Shown here: positions 39,437-47,969 of the stretch, one piece after another
Layout of the letters: each line of letters begins with the position of its first letter
Numbering within the stretch: position 1 is the first letter of the stretch
Origin: Corynebacterium occultum
Lineage (GTDB): Bacteria; Actinomycetota; Actinomycetes; Mycobacteriales; Mycobacteriaceae
DNA length: 64,000 nt
Assembly (NCBI RefSeq): GCF_009734425.1
Contig: NZ_CP046455.1
Span: 2,294,001-2,358,000 of the forward strand
Direction of reading: 5' to 3'
Made by a program: the position numbers and the translations under genes
The notes under the pieces: model-generated
Database searches by the model: none
The model's input: only the letters and a program-made list of their open reading frames with translations
Told to the model about the DNA's origin: nothing

Positions 39437-40249
39437 GTGGAACTACTTCTTATCCTCATCGTGGGTGGCATCGCCGCCGCCTACTTCATGAACCGCAACA
39501 AGAAGCAGCAGCAGGAGGTGGAACAGGCCCGTCAGATGGAGGACGCCCGCGCTGATGCCCGCCGCTGGATCGAAAGACTCGGCTCCCAGGTGCTGAGCAT
39601 CGCCGGCAATGACACCGCCTCCACCCAGGCCGTCGCGGATGCCTCCGAGCGTTATAACGCCGCCGCCTCCCAGATCTCCAACGCAAACTCGGTGCAGCAG
39701 GCCAAGTTGGCCCGCGAGTCCGCTCTTGAGGGACTGCACTACATGAACGCCGCCCGGGAGATCATGGGGATGACCGCGGGGCCGGAGCTGCCACTGCTCG
39801 AGGGTCAGCGCAATGCCGGCAAGGTCACCGAACGCCGCGAGATCAACCATGAGGGCCAGACCCTGGTTGCCTCCCCGGCGGCTTCCGATGAGACCCCGAA
39901 CTACTACCCCGGTGGCAATGTCGCCGGCCGCCCGGTGCCGGCCGGCTGGTACTCCTCCCCGTGGTGGGCCAGTGCCCTGGCTTCGGGCATGTGGACCGCC
40001 AGCTCCATGATGATGTTCTCCATGATGTTCACCGGCATGTCCGGTGTGGGCTACGGCGCCCAGGACTGGGAGTCCGGCTACGGAGAAGGCTATGAGGACG
40101 GCCTGGCTGCCGGTGAGGGTGGCGAGGCCGGTGCCGAGGACATGGGTGGCGGCGAAGATATGGGTGGTGGCGAGGACATGGGTGGCATGGACGGTGGCGA
40201 CGGCGGCGGACTCTTCGACGGTTTCGGCGACTTCGGTTTCGACTTCTAG
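39437..40249 (+). CDS. Membrane-anchored protein with Gly/Glu/Asp/Met-rich tail, unknown function
   Basis: 270 residues from GTG 39437; GTG 39425 is possible, but CGGAG sits right against it. An N-terminal membrane helix (VELLLILIVGGIAAAYFM) is followed by a basic patch NRNKK, then an Ala/Gln/Glu-rich helical region that looks coiled-coil (about 25-130). A hydrophobic Met/Trp-rich segment (ASGMWTASSMMMFSMMF) precedes a C-terminal tail with repeats of DMGGGE ending in Gly/Phe/Asp. It resembles actinobacterial hypothetical proteins, but I cannot assign a family with confidence. Isolated gene ending in a clear terminator. Confidence 0.8.
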   Translation: MELLLILIVGGIAAAYFMNRNKKQQQEVEQARQMEDARADARRWIERLGSQVLSIAGNDTASTQAVADASERYNAAASQISNANSVQQAKLARESALEGLHYMNAAREIMGMTAGPELPLLEGQRNAGKVTERREINHEGQTLVASPAASDETPNYYPGGNVAGRPVPAGWYSSPWWASALASGMWTASSMMMFSMMFTGMSGVGYGAQDWESGYGEGYEDGLAAGEGGEAGAEDMGGGEDMGGGEDMGGMDGGDGGGLFDGFGDFGFDF

Positions 40250-40297
40250 CCGCACAGCGGAGCACCCCCTCCCCCAGCCTTCACACCTTGAAGTCTC

Positions 40298-40343
40298 ACA
40301 CCGGTGCCGGGATTTTCCCCTCGGCACCGGTGTTCTTTCTTTT
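40298..40343 (+). terminator. Rho-independent terminator
   Basis: Perfect 12-bp stem (ACACCGGTGCCG / CGGCACCGGTGT) followed by TCTTTCTTTT. Confidence 0.92.
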
Positions 40344-40503
40344 CGGCGCCCCCCTTGATGGTCCAGGGGGTGGGCCACTGTCGCTTTGGCACCACCGACA
40401 TGAAAAATATCTCATTCCGGAAACACCCTCATTTCATCTTGGCGCCGGATGCTGTGGGGTACTACTAAAGTCAGCAGAGTCAGAAAAGAGGTTCCCGATC
40501 CAC

Positions 40504-41835
40504 ATGAGCGAGCAGCTTTCGGGCAGTGCCCACCACACCCCGGTGTGGCATAAGCGCCGTAGCACTGCGCTCGGTTTTCTTCCGGTTTCCCGGATCGGCA
40601 TTTTCCTGGCGATCCTGCTGGTCACCGCCACCGCCCTGGCTGCCACCTATCTGGTGGCCCGGGAATCCCTGCTGCAGCGGGTTAATGAGCAGGCGAATGC
40701 GGTGGTGGAGCAGGAGATGGAGCGGTTCGTCGAATTCAGTGAAACTGCCGTGGATCCGCGGACCTCGAATTCCTTCGGTTCCAGCACCCGGCTGCTGGAT
40801 GTCTACCTCTCCACCCGGATCCCCGGCCCCGATGAGGCGGTGGTGGGAATAGTTGACCGACGTCTGATCCAGATGAACCGCGGGGATTCCGCCCGCCGCT
40901 TGGAACCGGATTCCCCACTGCTGGCCACCATCGAGGGCTCCCCCGATGCCGCTGGAATCATCCACCCCGAGAGTCCGGAGGCTGCACCGGTGTACTGGGG
41001 AAAGGTGCATCTGAGCAGCCCGGAGGATCCCCGACCGGCAGCTTTCGTGGTGCTCCACCACACCGACAATGACATGGTGGGTCTGGATCAGACCCTGGAG
41101 CTGCTGCGCACCGCCGGCACCATGGTGCTGGGTGTTGCCGCACTGCCGGCCCTGATCCTGGCCCTGTTGCTGGGGTGGCGGCGCCCTTGGCGGCCCCAAC
41201 AGTCGGACGTCGATAAGCCGGAGACGAGGGCCGGGGATGAGGATCCGAACGCCATCTACCGTGCCACCCTGGTCCACACCAACCGCCGCATGCAGGCCCC
41301 GCTGCGCCATCTGGGCAATGTCGCCCATAACCAACCCGCCTTGGCGGAACCGGTGCAACAGCTGCGGCAGGCCTCGGACTCCCTGGCCGTGCTGTCGAAG
41401 ATGATGCAACCGGGGGCTTCCGGGGAGCAGCTGCGGGTGGACTCCGGGGAGTTGACCTGGCAGCTGGTGCAGCGCATCCGCCAGGACAATGAGCAGGAGA
41501 TCCGTCTGGTTTCCACCGCGACCGGCCAGCAGATTTCGGCGAATCCGGAGCAGTTGCGCCTCGCGCTGAATGCGGTGGCCCACAGTTTCCCCCGCCCCTC
41601 ACGTCAGGGTTCCGGGCAGGTGGAGTTCGGTACCGCTTTCCGGAGTGGGGAGGGGGAACGGATCATGAGCCTCTGGCTGCGATATCACGATGAGGGACAG
41701 TCCTCCGATCACCCGGAGGTGGAGTATCCACCGATGCTGCAGTCCGTTGCGGAGCAGCATGGTGGCCGGGTGTGGTCGGAGAGCACTCCCCAACTCGGTG
41801 TGCTGGTGGGCCTGGACATCCCGGTTGCTCCTTGA
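40504..41835 (+). CDS. Degenerate sensor histidine kinase (pseudo-kinase) with intact sensor domain
   Basis: 443 residues. TM1 is at about 27-47, an extracytoplasmic domain spans about 48-200, and TM2 is at about 205-225. The extracytoplasmic part aligns along its length with the kinase at 52152-53639: VEQE, the RLLDVYLSTRIP / RLIEVYLSRQIP block, the ILLGAVDGQLIQ / VVGIVDRRLIQ block, and YWGKV / HWGRV. After TM2 there is no HAMP domain, no H-box histidine in an H-E-x-x-x-P setting, and no recognisable N- or G-boxes (the expected DxGxG region reads WLRYHDEG). It therefore cannot be a normal kinase. It may sense the same signal as a decoy or modulator, or be decaying. No response regulator is adjacent. 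Confidence 0.8.
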   Translation: MSEQLSGSAHHTPVWHKRRSTALGFLPVSRIGIFLAILLVTATALAATYLVARESLLQRVNEQANAVVEQEMERFVEFSETAVDPRTSNSFGSSTRLLDVYLSTRIPGPDEAVVGIVDRRLIQMNRGDSARRLEPDSPLLATIEGSPDAAGIIHPESPEAAPVYWGKVHLSSPEDPRPAAFVVLHHTDNDMVGLDQTLELLRTAGTMVLGVAALPALILALLLGWRRPWRPQQSDVDKPETRAGDEDPNAIYRATLVHTNRRMQAPLRHLGNVAHNQPALAEPVQQLRQASDSLAVLSKMMQPGASGEQLRVDSGELTWQLVQRIRQDNEQEIRLVSTATGQQISANPEQLRLALNAVAHSFPRPSRQGSGQVEFGTAFRSGEGERIMSLWLRYHDEGQSSDHPEVEYPPMLQSVAEQHGGRVWSESTPQLGVLVGLDIPVAP

Positions 41836-41849
41836 AAGGGATGATGCTG

Positions 41850-41913
41850 GGAGTGGGGAAAACGGCCCTTAAGCACCTCATATCAGATGCTTAAGGGCCG
41901 TTTTCCCCACTCC
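41850..41913. repeat. Near-perfect 64-bp palindromic element, copy 1
   Basis: A perfect 26-bp stem (41850-41875 with 41888-41913) around a 12-base loop, beginning GGAGTGGGGAAAA. Lies between the convergent pseudo-kinase and rpiB genes, so it could act as a bidirectional terminator. Related to the element at 59115-59182. Confidence 0.9.
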
Positions 41914-41957
41914 AGACTGCAGGCGGCTGAAAATCCTGGGAGTGTTAGTGCTTATTC

Positions 41958-42431
41958 CTAGTTCTCAGGCAGGGCCGGGGCGATACCGGTGCGCTCATAG
42001 TCGGCGAGGATGTCGATGCGGCGCTGGTGGCGCTCCTCACGGGACCATTCCTGATCCAGGAAAGCATCGACGATGGCCAAGGTCTCCTCCTCGGAGTGCA
42101 TGCGGCCACCGATGCCGATCAGCTGGGCGTTGTTGTGCTCCCGCGCCAGGCGGGCGGTCTCCGGGGACCAGGCCAGAGCGCAACGGGCACCCCTGACCTT
42201 GTTCGCGGCGATCTGCTCGCCATTGCCCGAACCGCCGAGGACGATTCCCAGGGAACCCGGGTCGTTGACGGTGCGGGTGGCTGCCTCGATGCAGAAGGCA
42301 GGGTAGTCATCGAGTGCGTCATAGACGTGCGCTCCGCAGTCAATGACCTCGTGTCCCTGGTTCTTCAGGTGCTCGGCAATGATGTTCTTCATTTCAAATC
42401 CGGCGTGGTCCGCCCCAAGATAAACGCGCAT
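41958..42431 (-). CDS. rpiB: Ribose-5-phosphate isomerase B
   Basis: Interconverts ribose-5-phosphate and ribulose-5-phosphate in the pentose phosphate pathway. 157 residues of the RpiB/LacAB family. YLGADHAGFEMKN at the N-terminus, GSGNGEQIAANKVRGARCAL (phosphate and active-site loop) and EHNNAQLIGIGGR are conserved. ATG 42431 follows a -10-like TAGACT by 6 bases, suggesting a leaderless mRNA. Confidence 0.95.
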   Translation of the reverse strand: MRVYLGADHAGFEMKNIIAEHLKNQGHEVIDCGAHVYDALDDYPAFCIEAATRTVNDPGSLGIVLGGSGNGEQIAANKVRGARCALAWSPETARLAREHNNAQLIGIGGRMHSEEETLAIVDAFLDQEWSREERHQRRIDILADYERTGIAPALPEN

Positions 42432-42437
42432 GGTTCA

Positions 42438-42443
42438 AGTCTA
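42438..42443 (-). promoter_or_regulatory. Putative -10 box, leaderless rpiB
   Basis: TAGACT on the minus strand, 6 bases before the ATG. Confidence 0.45.
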
Positions 42444-42556
42444 ACCTGTTGAACCTGAGAGTTCGGTATTCTCAGGGGGCGCGTGTGAGCTCCCAGCACA
42501 GCTGGGATTCCGAGGGGGCTGCGTGGCATCCGGGACACACAAACCGGGACCTCTTC

Positions 42557-42826
42557 TTAGGTGATGTCCACCTTCTCCGCCCGGGAGTTGCGGCGGGTGA
42601 ACAGGTACCAGCAGAGCCAGACCATTCCCACCAGCAGCAGGATCGGGATGATCTTCATGATCAGCATCAGTGTACCGATGAAGGCCAGCACCACCGCGAT
42701 GGCGGCGGCAAGCGTGCCGAGGGCACCACAGATTATGGAGAGACCGCGGTTTTCTTTCCAGGTGTAATAGGCCGCCACGCCGCCCAAAAAGGCGATGACG
42801 GAGGCGATGATGGTGGTGCTCAACAT
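42557..42826 (-). CDS. Small integral membrane protein, unknown function
   Basis: 89 residues with three hydrophobic segments (about 3-20, 28-55 and 58-78) and a basic C-terminus (YLFTRRNSRAEKVDIT). ATG 42826 has AGGAAG 7 bases upstream. No family recognised; probably a membrane protein in a two- to three-helix topology. Confidence 0.75.
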   Translation of the reverse strand: MLSTTIIASVIAFLGGVAAYYTWKENRGLSIICGALGTLAAAIAVVLAFIGTLMLIMKIIPILLLVGMVWLCWYLFTRRNSRAEKVDIT

Positions 42827-43005
42827 GATGGAACTTCCTAGCCAGGGGGAGGTCCGGAGATTCTTTCCCCTGGTTATCCAGCCTAGTCCGGGGAGCCACC
42901 GAGGGACATGCCCCCAAAACACCGGACCCCCAGGTCATCGGGGGCTGCAGAAACAGCCCCGGGGATGGCCCAGGGATCGGGGACACATGGTTCAGCGCCG
43001 AAGAC

Positions 43006-43623
43006 CTAGCGGGTCTGCGGACCCTCGGTGCGGGTGCGCTTGATCTCGAAGAAGTAGGGGTATTGGGCCAGTCGGACCGAGGCGTCGAAGATCTCGCCGG
43101 CCTCTTCACCCTGGGGGACTCGGGTGATCACGGGGCCGAAGAAGGCGGTGTCGCCCAGCTTGACCACCGGGGTGCCCACCTCATCGCCGACGGAATCCAG
43201 TGCGGACTGGTGGTACTCCTTCAGCTTCTCGGTCCACTCATCGGTATTGGCGTACTCCGCGTACCCGGCATCCAGGCCGACCTGCGCCAGGGCCTTGGCG
43301 ATGACCTCGTCATAGGCACCGAAGTCACCCTTACCGGCTTCGCCATCGGCGTGGAGGATGGTGCCGAGGGTGGTGTAGAGCTCGTCGACCTTCTCCGGCT
43401 CCCGGGCCTTGACCGCGGCGAAGACGCGGGCCGGGCCCCAGGCTGCCTTCATACGCTCGAGGTAGTCTGCGGGGAGGTCGCGGCCGTCGTTAAGCACTGC
43501 CAGGGACATCGGGGTCCACTCGACGGTGATGTCGCGGACCTTCTCGACCTCCTTGATCCAGCGGGAGGTCTGCCACGCGAAGGGGCAGGTGACGTCAAAC
43601 CAGAAGGTCACATTTTCAGACAT
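43006..43623 (-). CDS. DsbA-fold oxidoreductase, mycothiol-dependent nitroreductase (Rv2466c) family
   Basis: 205 residues. Thioredoxin-like fold with helical insert. It resembles M. tuberculosis Rv2466c in several blocks (SRWI-EV-KVRDI, MSLA-LN--RDLP, FFGPV, RGEEAG). The active site reads Cys13-Pro-Phe-Ala, so only the N-terminal cysteine of the CPWC motif is kept. This suggests a monothiol mechanism with mycothiol, or loss of the redox role. Single gene with AAGGAAAGG before ATG, divergent from pepN. Confidence 0.85.
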   Translation of the reverse strand: MSENVTFWFDVTCPFAWQTSRWIKEVEKVRDITVEWTPMSLAVLNDGRDLPADYLERMKAAWGPARVFAAVKAREPEKVDELYTTLGTILHADGEAGKGDFGAYDEVIAKALAQVGLDAGYAEYANTDEWTEKLKEYHQSALDSVGDEVGTPVVKLGDTAFFGPVITRVPQGEEAGEIFDASVRLAQYPYFFEIKRTRTEGPQTR

Positions 43624-43749
43624 TAAGGGCCTTTCCTTGATTTGTTGAGAGAAACAGCTATCACCTCCCAGCGTAGGCGCGGATTAGGCTTTGTGTCAGT
43701 GTCCCTACCCCGACCCGATTTCCGGATGTCGAAACCACAAGGAGTTTTC

Positions 43750-46344
43750 ATGACCTCTATCAACCTCACCCGCGCCGAAGCTGAGGCCCGGTCGACGCTG
43801 CTCTCGGTGGATCACTATGAGATCACCCTGGATCTGAACCAGGGGGAGAGCGATTTCGGTTCCACCACCGTGGTCAGCTTCCAGGTCAAGGAGGCCGGTG
43901 ACACCTTCATCGACCTTCGGGCCAAGCGGATCGACGGGGTGCGACTGGATGGCCGGGACATCCGGCAGTCCGCGGTGCCCCTGGACAGCCAAGGTTATGA
44001 CGACACCCACGGCATCGCCCTGCAGGGGCTGACCCCGGGCCGCCACACCCTGGAGGTGGTGGCCACCTGCCCCTACTCCCGCACTGGTGAGGGCTTGCAC
44101 CGTTTTGTCGACCCGGCCGATAATGAGGTCTACCTCTACTCCCAGTTCGAGACCGCCGATGCCAAGCGGGTCTTCGCCTGCTTCGACCAACCCGATCTCA
44201 AGGCCACCTACGGTCTGAAGGTGCACACCCCCCGGGACTGGAAGGTTATCTCCAACGCCCCGCAGCAGACCCACTTCAGCGAGGAGCATGCCACCCACAC
44301 CTCCCGGGTGGACACCCCGATCTCCACCTACCTGGTGGCGGTCTGTGCGGGCCGCTATACCGAGGTCCATGACACCTGGCGCGGGAAGCTGACCCATCAT
44401 GCGGAAACCCCCGTGGATCAGCCCCATGAGCTTGAGGTTCCGCTGGGTCTTTATGTCCGTCGTTCGCTGGCGAAGCATCTGGACGCCCAGCGCCTGTTTA
44501 CCGAGACCAAGCAGGGTTTCGACTTCTTCCACGCCAACTTCGGCATGGCCTACCCCTTCGGCAAATACGACCAGGTCTTCTGCCCGGAGTACAACATGGG
44601 CGCGATGGAGAATGCCGGTTGTGTGACCATCCGGGATGAGTACGTCTTCTCCTCCAAGGCAACCCACTACAAGTATGAGCGTCGCGCGGAGACCATCCTC
44701 CATGAGTTGGCGCACATGTGGTTCGGTGACCTGGTGACCATGGAGTGGTGGGATGACCTGTGGTTGAACGAGTCCTTCGCCACCTGGTCGGCCGCCATCT
44801 CCCAGGCCGAGGCCACCGAGTACGACACCGCCTGGGTGACCTTCGCCAATGTGGAGAAGTCCTGGGCCTACCAGCAGGATCAGCTGCCCTCGACCCACCC
44901 GATTTCGGCGGATGCCCACGATATCGAGACGGTGGAGCAGAACTTCGACGGCATCACCTACGCCAAGGGTGCCAGCGTGCTCAAGCAGCTGCAGGCCTAT
45001 GTTGGTCGGGAGGAGTTCCTGGCCGGGGTGCGCCGCCACTTCGCCACCCACGCCTGGGGCAACGCCACCTTCGATGATCTGCTCGGTGCCCTGGAGTCCA
45101 CCTCCGGTCGCGACCTGGGTGACTGGGCCGATCAGTGGCTGCGTTCCACCGGCATCAACCGCCTCTCCCCCGACTTCGAGGTCGAGGGAGGGAAGTACAC
45201 CCGTTTCAGCATCACCCAGAGTGGTGCGGAACCAGGTGCCGGTGAGCTGCGCACCCACCGCATCGCCGTCGGCCTCTACTCGCTTATCGACGGCCGCGTC
45301 TCCCGCACGAAGCGGGTCGAGCTCGACATTGAGGGGGCATCCACCGCGGTGCCCGAGCTGGTCGGGATCGAGGCCGCTGATCTGGTACTGGTCAACGATG
45401 ATGACCTCACCTACTGCCTGATGGAACTCGATAATGAGTCCCGCAACTTCGTGGTGGAAAATATTGCCCGGGTCGAGGACCCCATGGCCCGCACCCTGTG
45501 CTGGTCCGCAGCCTGGGAAGCCACCCGGGGTGGGCACATGAAGGCCCGGGACTTCATCTCCCTGGTGGCCCGGGGCGCCCATGCCGAGACCGAGCACGCT
45601 GTCCTGGAACGCATCCTCAACCAGGCCGCCCAGGCGTGGAAGAGCTACGCCGACCCGGACTGGGCGGAGGGGAACGGCAGGGAGATCCTCAACCAGGCCC
45701 TGCTGGAAGGTGCCCGTGGGGAGGATTCGGAACGCGCCCTGATCTTCACCCAGGCACTGGCCAAGATGACACTGACCGAAGATTCCCTGGGATTCTTCCG
45801 GGAGATCCTGGCCGATGGAAACTCCAACCTCACCGTGGACGCGGATCTGCGCTGGTGGGCCCTGACCGCCCTGATCGCCCACGATGAGATCGAGGATCCG
45901 GCCAAGGCCATCGCCACGGAACGCAGCCGGGACCGTTCCGCCTCCGGGGAGCAGGCTGCGCTGCGGGCGGAGGCGGCGATCAACACCCCGGAGAATAAGG
46001 CGAAGATCTTCGCTGAACTGGTCAATCTCGATCATGAGCTCTCGAACCTGGCGGTGCGCCACAAGCTGGAGGGCCTGAACTTCACCGGTTCTGCTCCGCA
46101 CCTGGAACAGTTCAATGAGTCTGTCTTCGAGCTGGCCCCGGCGATCTGGGAGAAGTGGTCCTCTGAGCTGGCGCTGACCACCCTGAGCGGGATCTACCCC
46201 TCCTGGGATATCACCCCCCGTTCCCTGGACAGTGCTGAGCGTTTCCTGTCCGGCCAGCACCCCGCAGGTCTGCTGCGGCTGATGGCAGAGGAACGCGCCC
46301 GCGTGGAGCGCGCCCTGAACAACCGGGTGGTAGATGCCGCCTGA
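43750..46344 (+). CDS. pepN: Aminopeptidase N (M1 family zinc metallopeptidase)
   Basis: 864 residues, typical of actinobacterial PepN. GAMENAG exopeptidase motif at about 284-290. The zinc site HELAHMWFGD is at 318-327 (His318, Glu319, His322), with the third ligand Glu in LWLNESFATW. The long C-terminal helical domain is complete. ATG 43750 has GGAG 5 bases upstream. It releases N-terminal residues from peptides in the cytosol, probably downstream of Clp proteolysis. Confidence 0.96.
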   Translation: MTSINLTRAEAEARSTLLSVDHYEITLDLNQGESDFGSTTVVSFQVKEAGDTFIDLRAKRIDGVRLDGRDIRQSAVPLDSQGYDDTHGIALQGLTPGRHTLEVVATCPYSRTGEGLHRFVDPADNEVYLYSQFETADAKRVFACFDQPDLKATYGLKVHTPRDWKVISNAPQQTHFSEEHATHTSRVDTPISTYLVAVCAGRYTEVHDTWRGKLTHHAETPVDQPHELEVPLGLYVRRSLAKHLDAQRLFTETKQGFDFFHANFGMAYPFGKYDQVFCPEYNMGAMENAGCVTIRDEYVFSSKATHYKYERRAETILHELAHMWFGDLVTMEWWDDLWLNESFATWSAAISQAEATEYDTAWVTFANVEKSWAYQQDQLPSTHPISADAHDIETVEQNFDGITYAKGASVLKQLQAYVGREEFLAGVRRHFATHAWGNATFDDLLGALESTSGRDLGDWADQWLRSTGINRLSPDFEVEGGKYTRFSITQSGAEPGAGELRTHRIAVGLYSLIDGRVSRTKRVELDIEGASTAVPELVGIEAADLVLVNDDDLTYCLMELDNESRNFVVENIARVEDPMARTLCWSAAWEATRGGHMKARDFISLVARGAHAETEHAVLERILNQAAQAWKSYADPDWAEGNGREILNQALLEGARGEDSERALIFTQALAKMTLTEDSLGFFREILADGNSNLTVDADLRWWALTALIAHDEIEDPAKAIATERSRDRSASGEQAALRAEAAINTPENKAKIFAELVNLDHELSNLAVRHKLEGLNFTGSAPHLEQFNESVFELAPAIWEKWSSELALTTLSGIYPSWDITPRSLDSAERFLSGQHPAGLLRLMAEERARVERALNNRVVDAA

Positions 46345-46359
46345 CACCCCCTCAAGGGA

Positions 46360-46389
46360 GCGCTGAGGGAGGTTTTTCCTGCCTCAGCT
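46360..46389 (+). terminator. Weak hairpin after pepN
   Basis: GCTGAGG / CCTCAGC arms enclosing a T-rich loop. Confidence 0.35.
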
Positions 46390-46452
46390 GCTACCCGCGC
46401 TTGATCCACAACGCGCTGCGTGCAGGCCATCCCAGTGGGACTGGTGAGACAT

Positions 46453-46470
46453 GCCCCCATTTTAGGGGGC
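46453..46470. promoter_or_regulatory. Inverted repeat GCCCCC-N6-GGGGGC upstream of lipoprotein gene
   Basis: A perfect 6-bp inverted repeat with an AT-rich centre (ATTTTA), just upstream of a -10-like TATGGT. A very similar element is at 48976-48993, and a degenerate one is near 47865-47880. Confidence 0.4.
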
Positions 46471-46492
46471 AGTCAAAGTCTATGGTTGAGCC

Positions 46493-46972
46493 GTGCGGAA
46501 AATTGATAAATTCTTAGCGGCAGCCCTCCTGACGGTCACACTGACCTCCTGTGCCGCCCCCGCGGACTCCTCAACTCCGGCGATGACCACACCGTCCACG
46601 GCGTTAGCATTCCCCTCGGCGCCCGGCGATACTATTGCAGACAGTTTCGACCCCGTAGGGGATGGGGGGATCACCAGGGATCAGGAAGCTGCCGCGGCCG
46701 CTATCTTGAACCGGTTTCCGGGGACACAGGTCGCCAGCCTCAGCCCGGAAGAAATCGCCAGGGCCGGCTGGCTGGCCTGCGTGCTGGCAGGCCAGGATAA
46801 TCCTGACCTATATGATCCGGCAGTGCTGAAAGAGTCGATGCGTCAGGCCTATATCTGGTCGGGAAGTGAGCAGGATGCCCGGGTGGTACCCGCACTGGTT
46901 GAATATTTCTGCCCTGATCTTTACCGCGGTGATGCGGTGGTCGACGAGCTGATCGACCAGCTCACGCACTAG
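46493..46972 (+). CDS. Putative lipoprotein (DUF732-like)
   Basis: 159 residues. N-terminal signal with lipobox LTSC (lipidated Cys about 20), a Thr/Ser/Pro-rich linker, then a globular part with LNRFPGTQVASLSPEEIARAGWLACVLAG and a second Cys near the end, resembling small actinobacterial DUF732-type secreted domains. Start GTG 46493 is 6 bases after TATGGT, suggesting a leaderless transcript. Function unknown. Confidence 0.75.
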   Translation: MRKIDKFLAAALLTVTLTSCAAPADSSTPAMTTPSTALAFPSAPGDTIADSFDPVGDGGITRDQEAAAAAILNRFPGTQVASLSPEEIARAGWLACVLAGQDNPDLYDPAVLKESMRQAYIWSGSEQDARVVPALVEYFCPDLYRGDAVVDELIDQLTH

Positions 46973-47111
46973 ACACGGGGGCGGTGCACCCACTTCAATT
47001 TGCCGCGACCCTCGCCATACATTGGGAAAGCATGGGGTTGTAATACTTTTAAAGGTGTCGGGTCGACATTCGGGGCAATGAAAGAATAATCTCATTACTT
47101 ATTAATGAAAA

Positions 47112-47357
47112 TTGATGCCTTATCCAGATTTCCTGAGGGGTGGATCCACGTTGTCCGGGCCTGGCCCGGTAGGACAATACTGTCTGGCCACCGCCCTGAA
47201 TCCCCGAGAGGAGTTCGGGGATGGGTTGGCCAAGAGCCTCGCCTTATTCCGTGCCCCCACCGATGTCGGTAACCGGGCAGCTTACTTTACTGCCCGGTGG
47301 CAGACTCATCGACTTTTAAAAACCCACCCCTCATCCCTGCCCGACAGCACCACCTGA
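47112..47357 (+). pseudogene. Remnant of a WhiB-family gene
   Basis: The open frame (81 codons) matches the second half of the intact WhiB-like protein at 49154-49522: QYCLATALNPREEFG against TQCLATALDDREEFG, and NRAAYFTARWQTHRL against NWADYFTTGGRLTDL. The N-terminal half with the first three cluster cysteines is missing, and the WhiB turn GVWGG is replaced by GDGLA. It cannot hold the normal iron-sulphur cluster and is probably a decayed duplicate. Confidence 0.7.
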
Positions 47358-47449
47358 CTGGGTGGTGTTCGCGTGTTTCCGACGTTGTGGTCCCCCTTGT
47401 GGTGGCCGGTGCGTGAGAAAAACCCTGATGGCTTAAAAAGAAAAGAATC

Positions 47450-47725
47450 ATGCACAGCATCGACCCCGACACCGATCTCTTCGATTCTCCCGAGGCTCAG
47501 GAACTTTTTCGCTGCGTGAAAGTCCTCGCGCAACAAAACTTCCCTGACACCTGGAAGGAAATGTCCTATATCACCCAGGCGACCGGTTTTATTCTCGCCA
47601 ACGGGTGGACCACCCTGGCGCAGGCCCACATCGCATGCCCTCAAGGGTTGGTTCGCATCCTCACCGAGAGCAGCATCATCTCCCACCGGCCGGGGAAGCA
47701 ATCCCGGACTTCCCCGAGTCACTGA
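47450..47725 (+). CDS. Small hypothetical protein
   Basis: 91 residues, ATG 47450, with only a weak AAAAGAA upstream. Acidic N-terminus, one Cys in FRCVKVLAQQNF, an aromatic/Thr-rich centre (YITQATGFILANGWTTLAQ) and a basic Ser-rich end. No family recognised. It lies beside the WhiB remnant in a stretch of atypical composition; it could be a real orphan gene or chance coding. Confidence 0.4.
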   Translation: MHSIDPDTDLFDSPEAQELFRCVKVLAQQNFPDTWKEMSYITQATGFILANGWTTLAQAHIACPQGLVRILTESSIISHRPGKQSRTSPSH

Positions 47726-47969
47726 TAGTTACCGGCTAACTGCGCAGCCCTGCTCCTCCACCCGTCAAAGGGAGCTTCTGAGGGAACCGGCGACCCACAA
47801 CACCCCCGTCAAATCGTGATCCTTAAGGGCTTACGCCCTTCCCGTCTTGGCCCCGACGCCAGCGGCCCCCCCATTTAGGGTAGTGTGGTGGGTCACACCG
47901 ACCTTGGGCTCAAAAGACTTCACTGTCGATTCATTATTTGCCGCACTGGACGGAATCATGATTTTTTAG
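47726..47969. other. Gene-free stretch with small inverted repeats
   Basis: Contains AAGGGC-TTAC-GCCCTT near 47825-47840, a CCCC/TTTAGGG element near 47865-47880, and GTGTG-N6-CACAC at about 47884-47899. No coding sequence seen. Confidence 0.4.
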
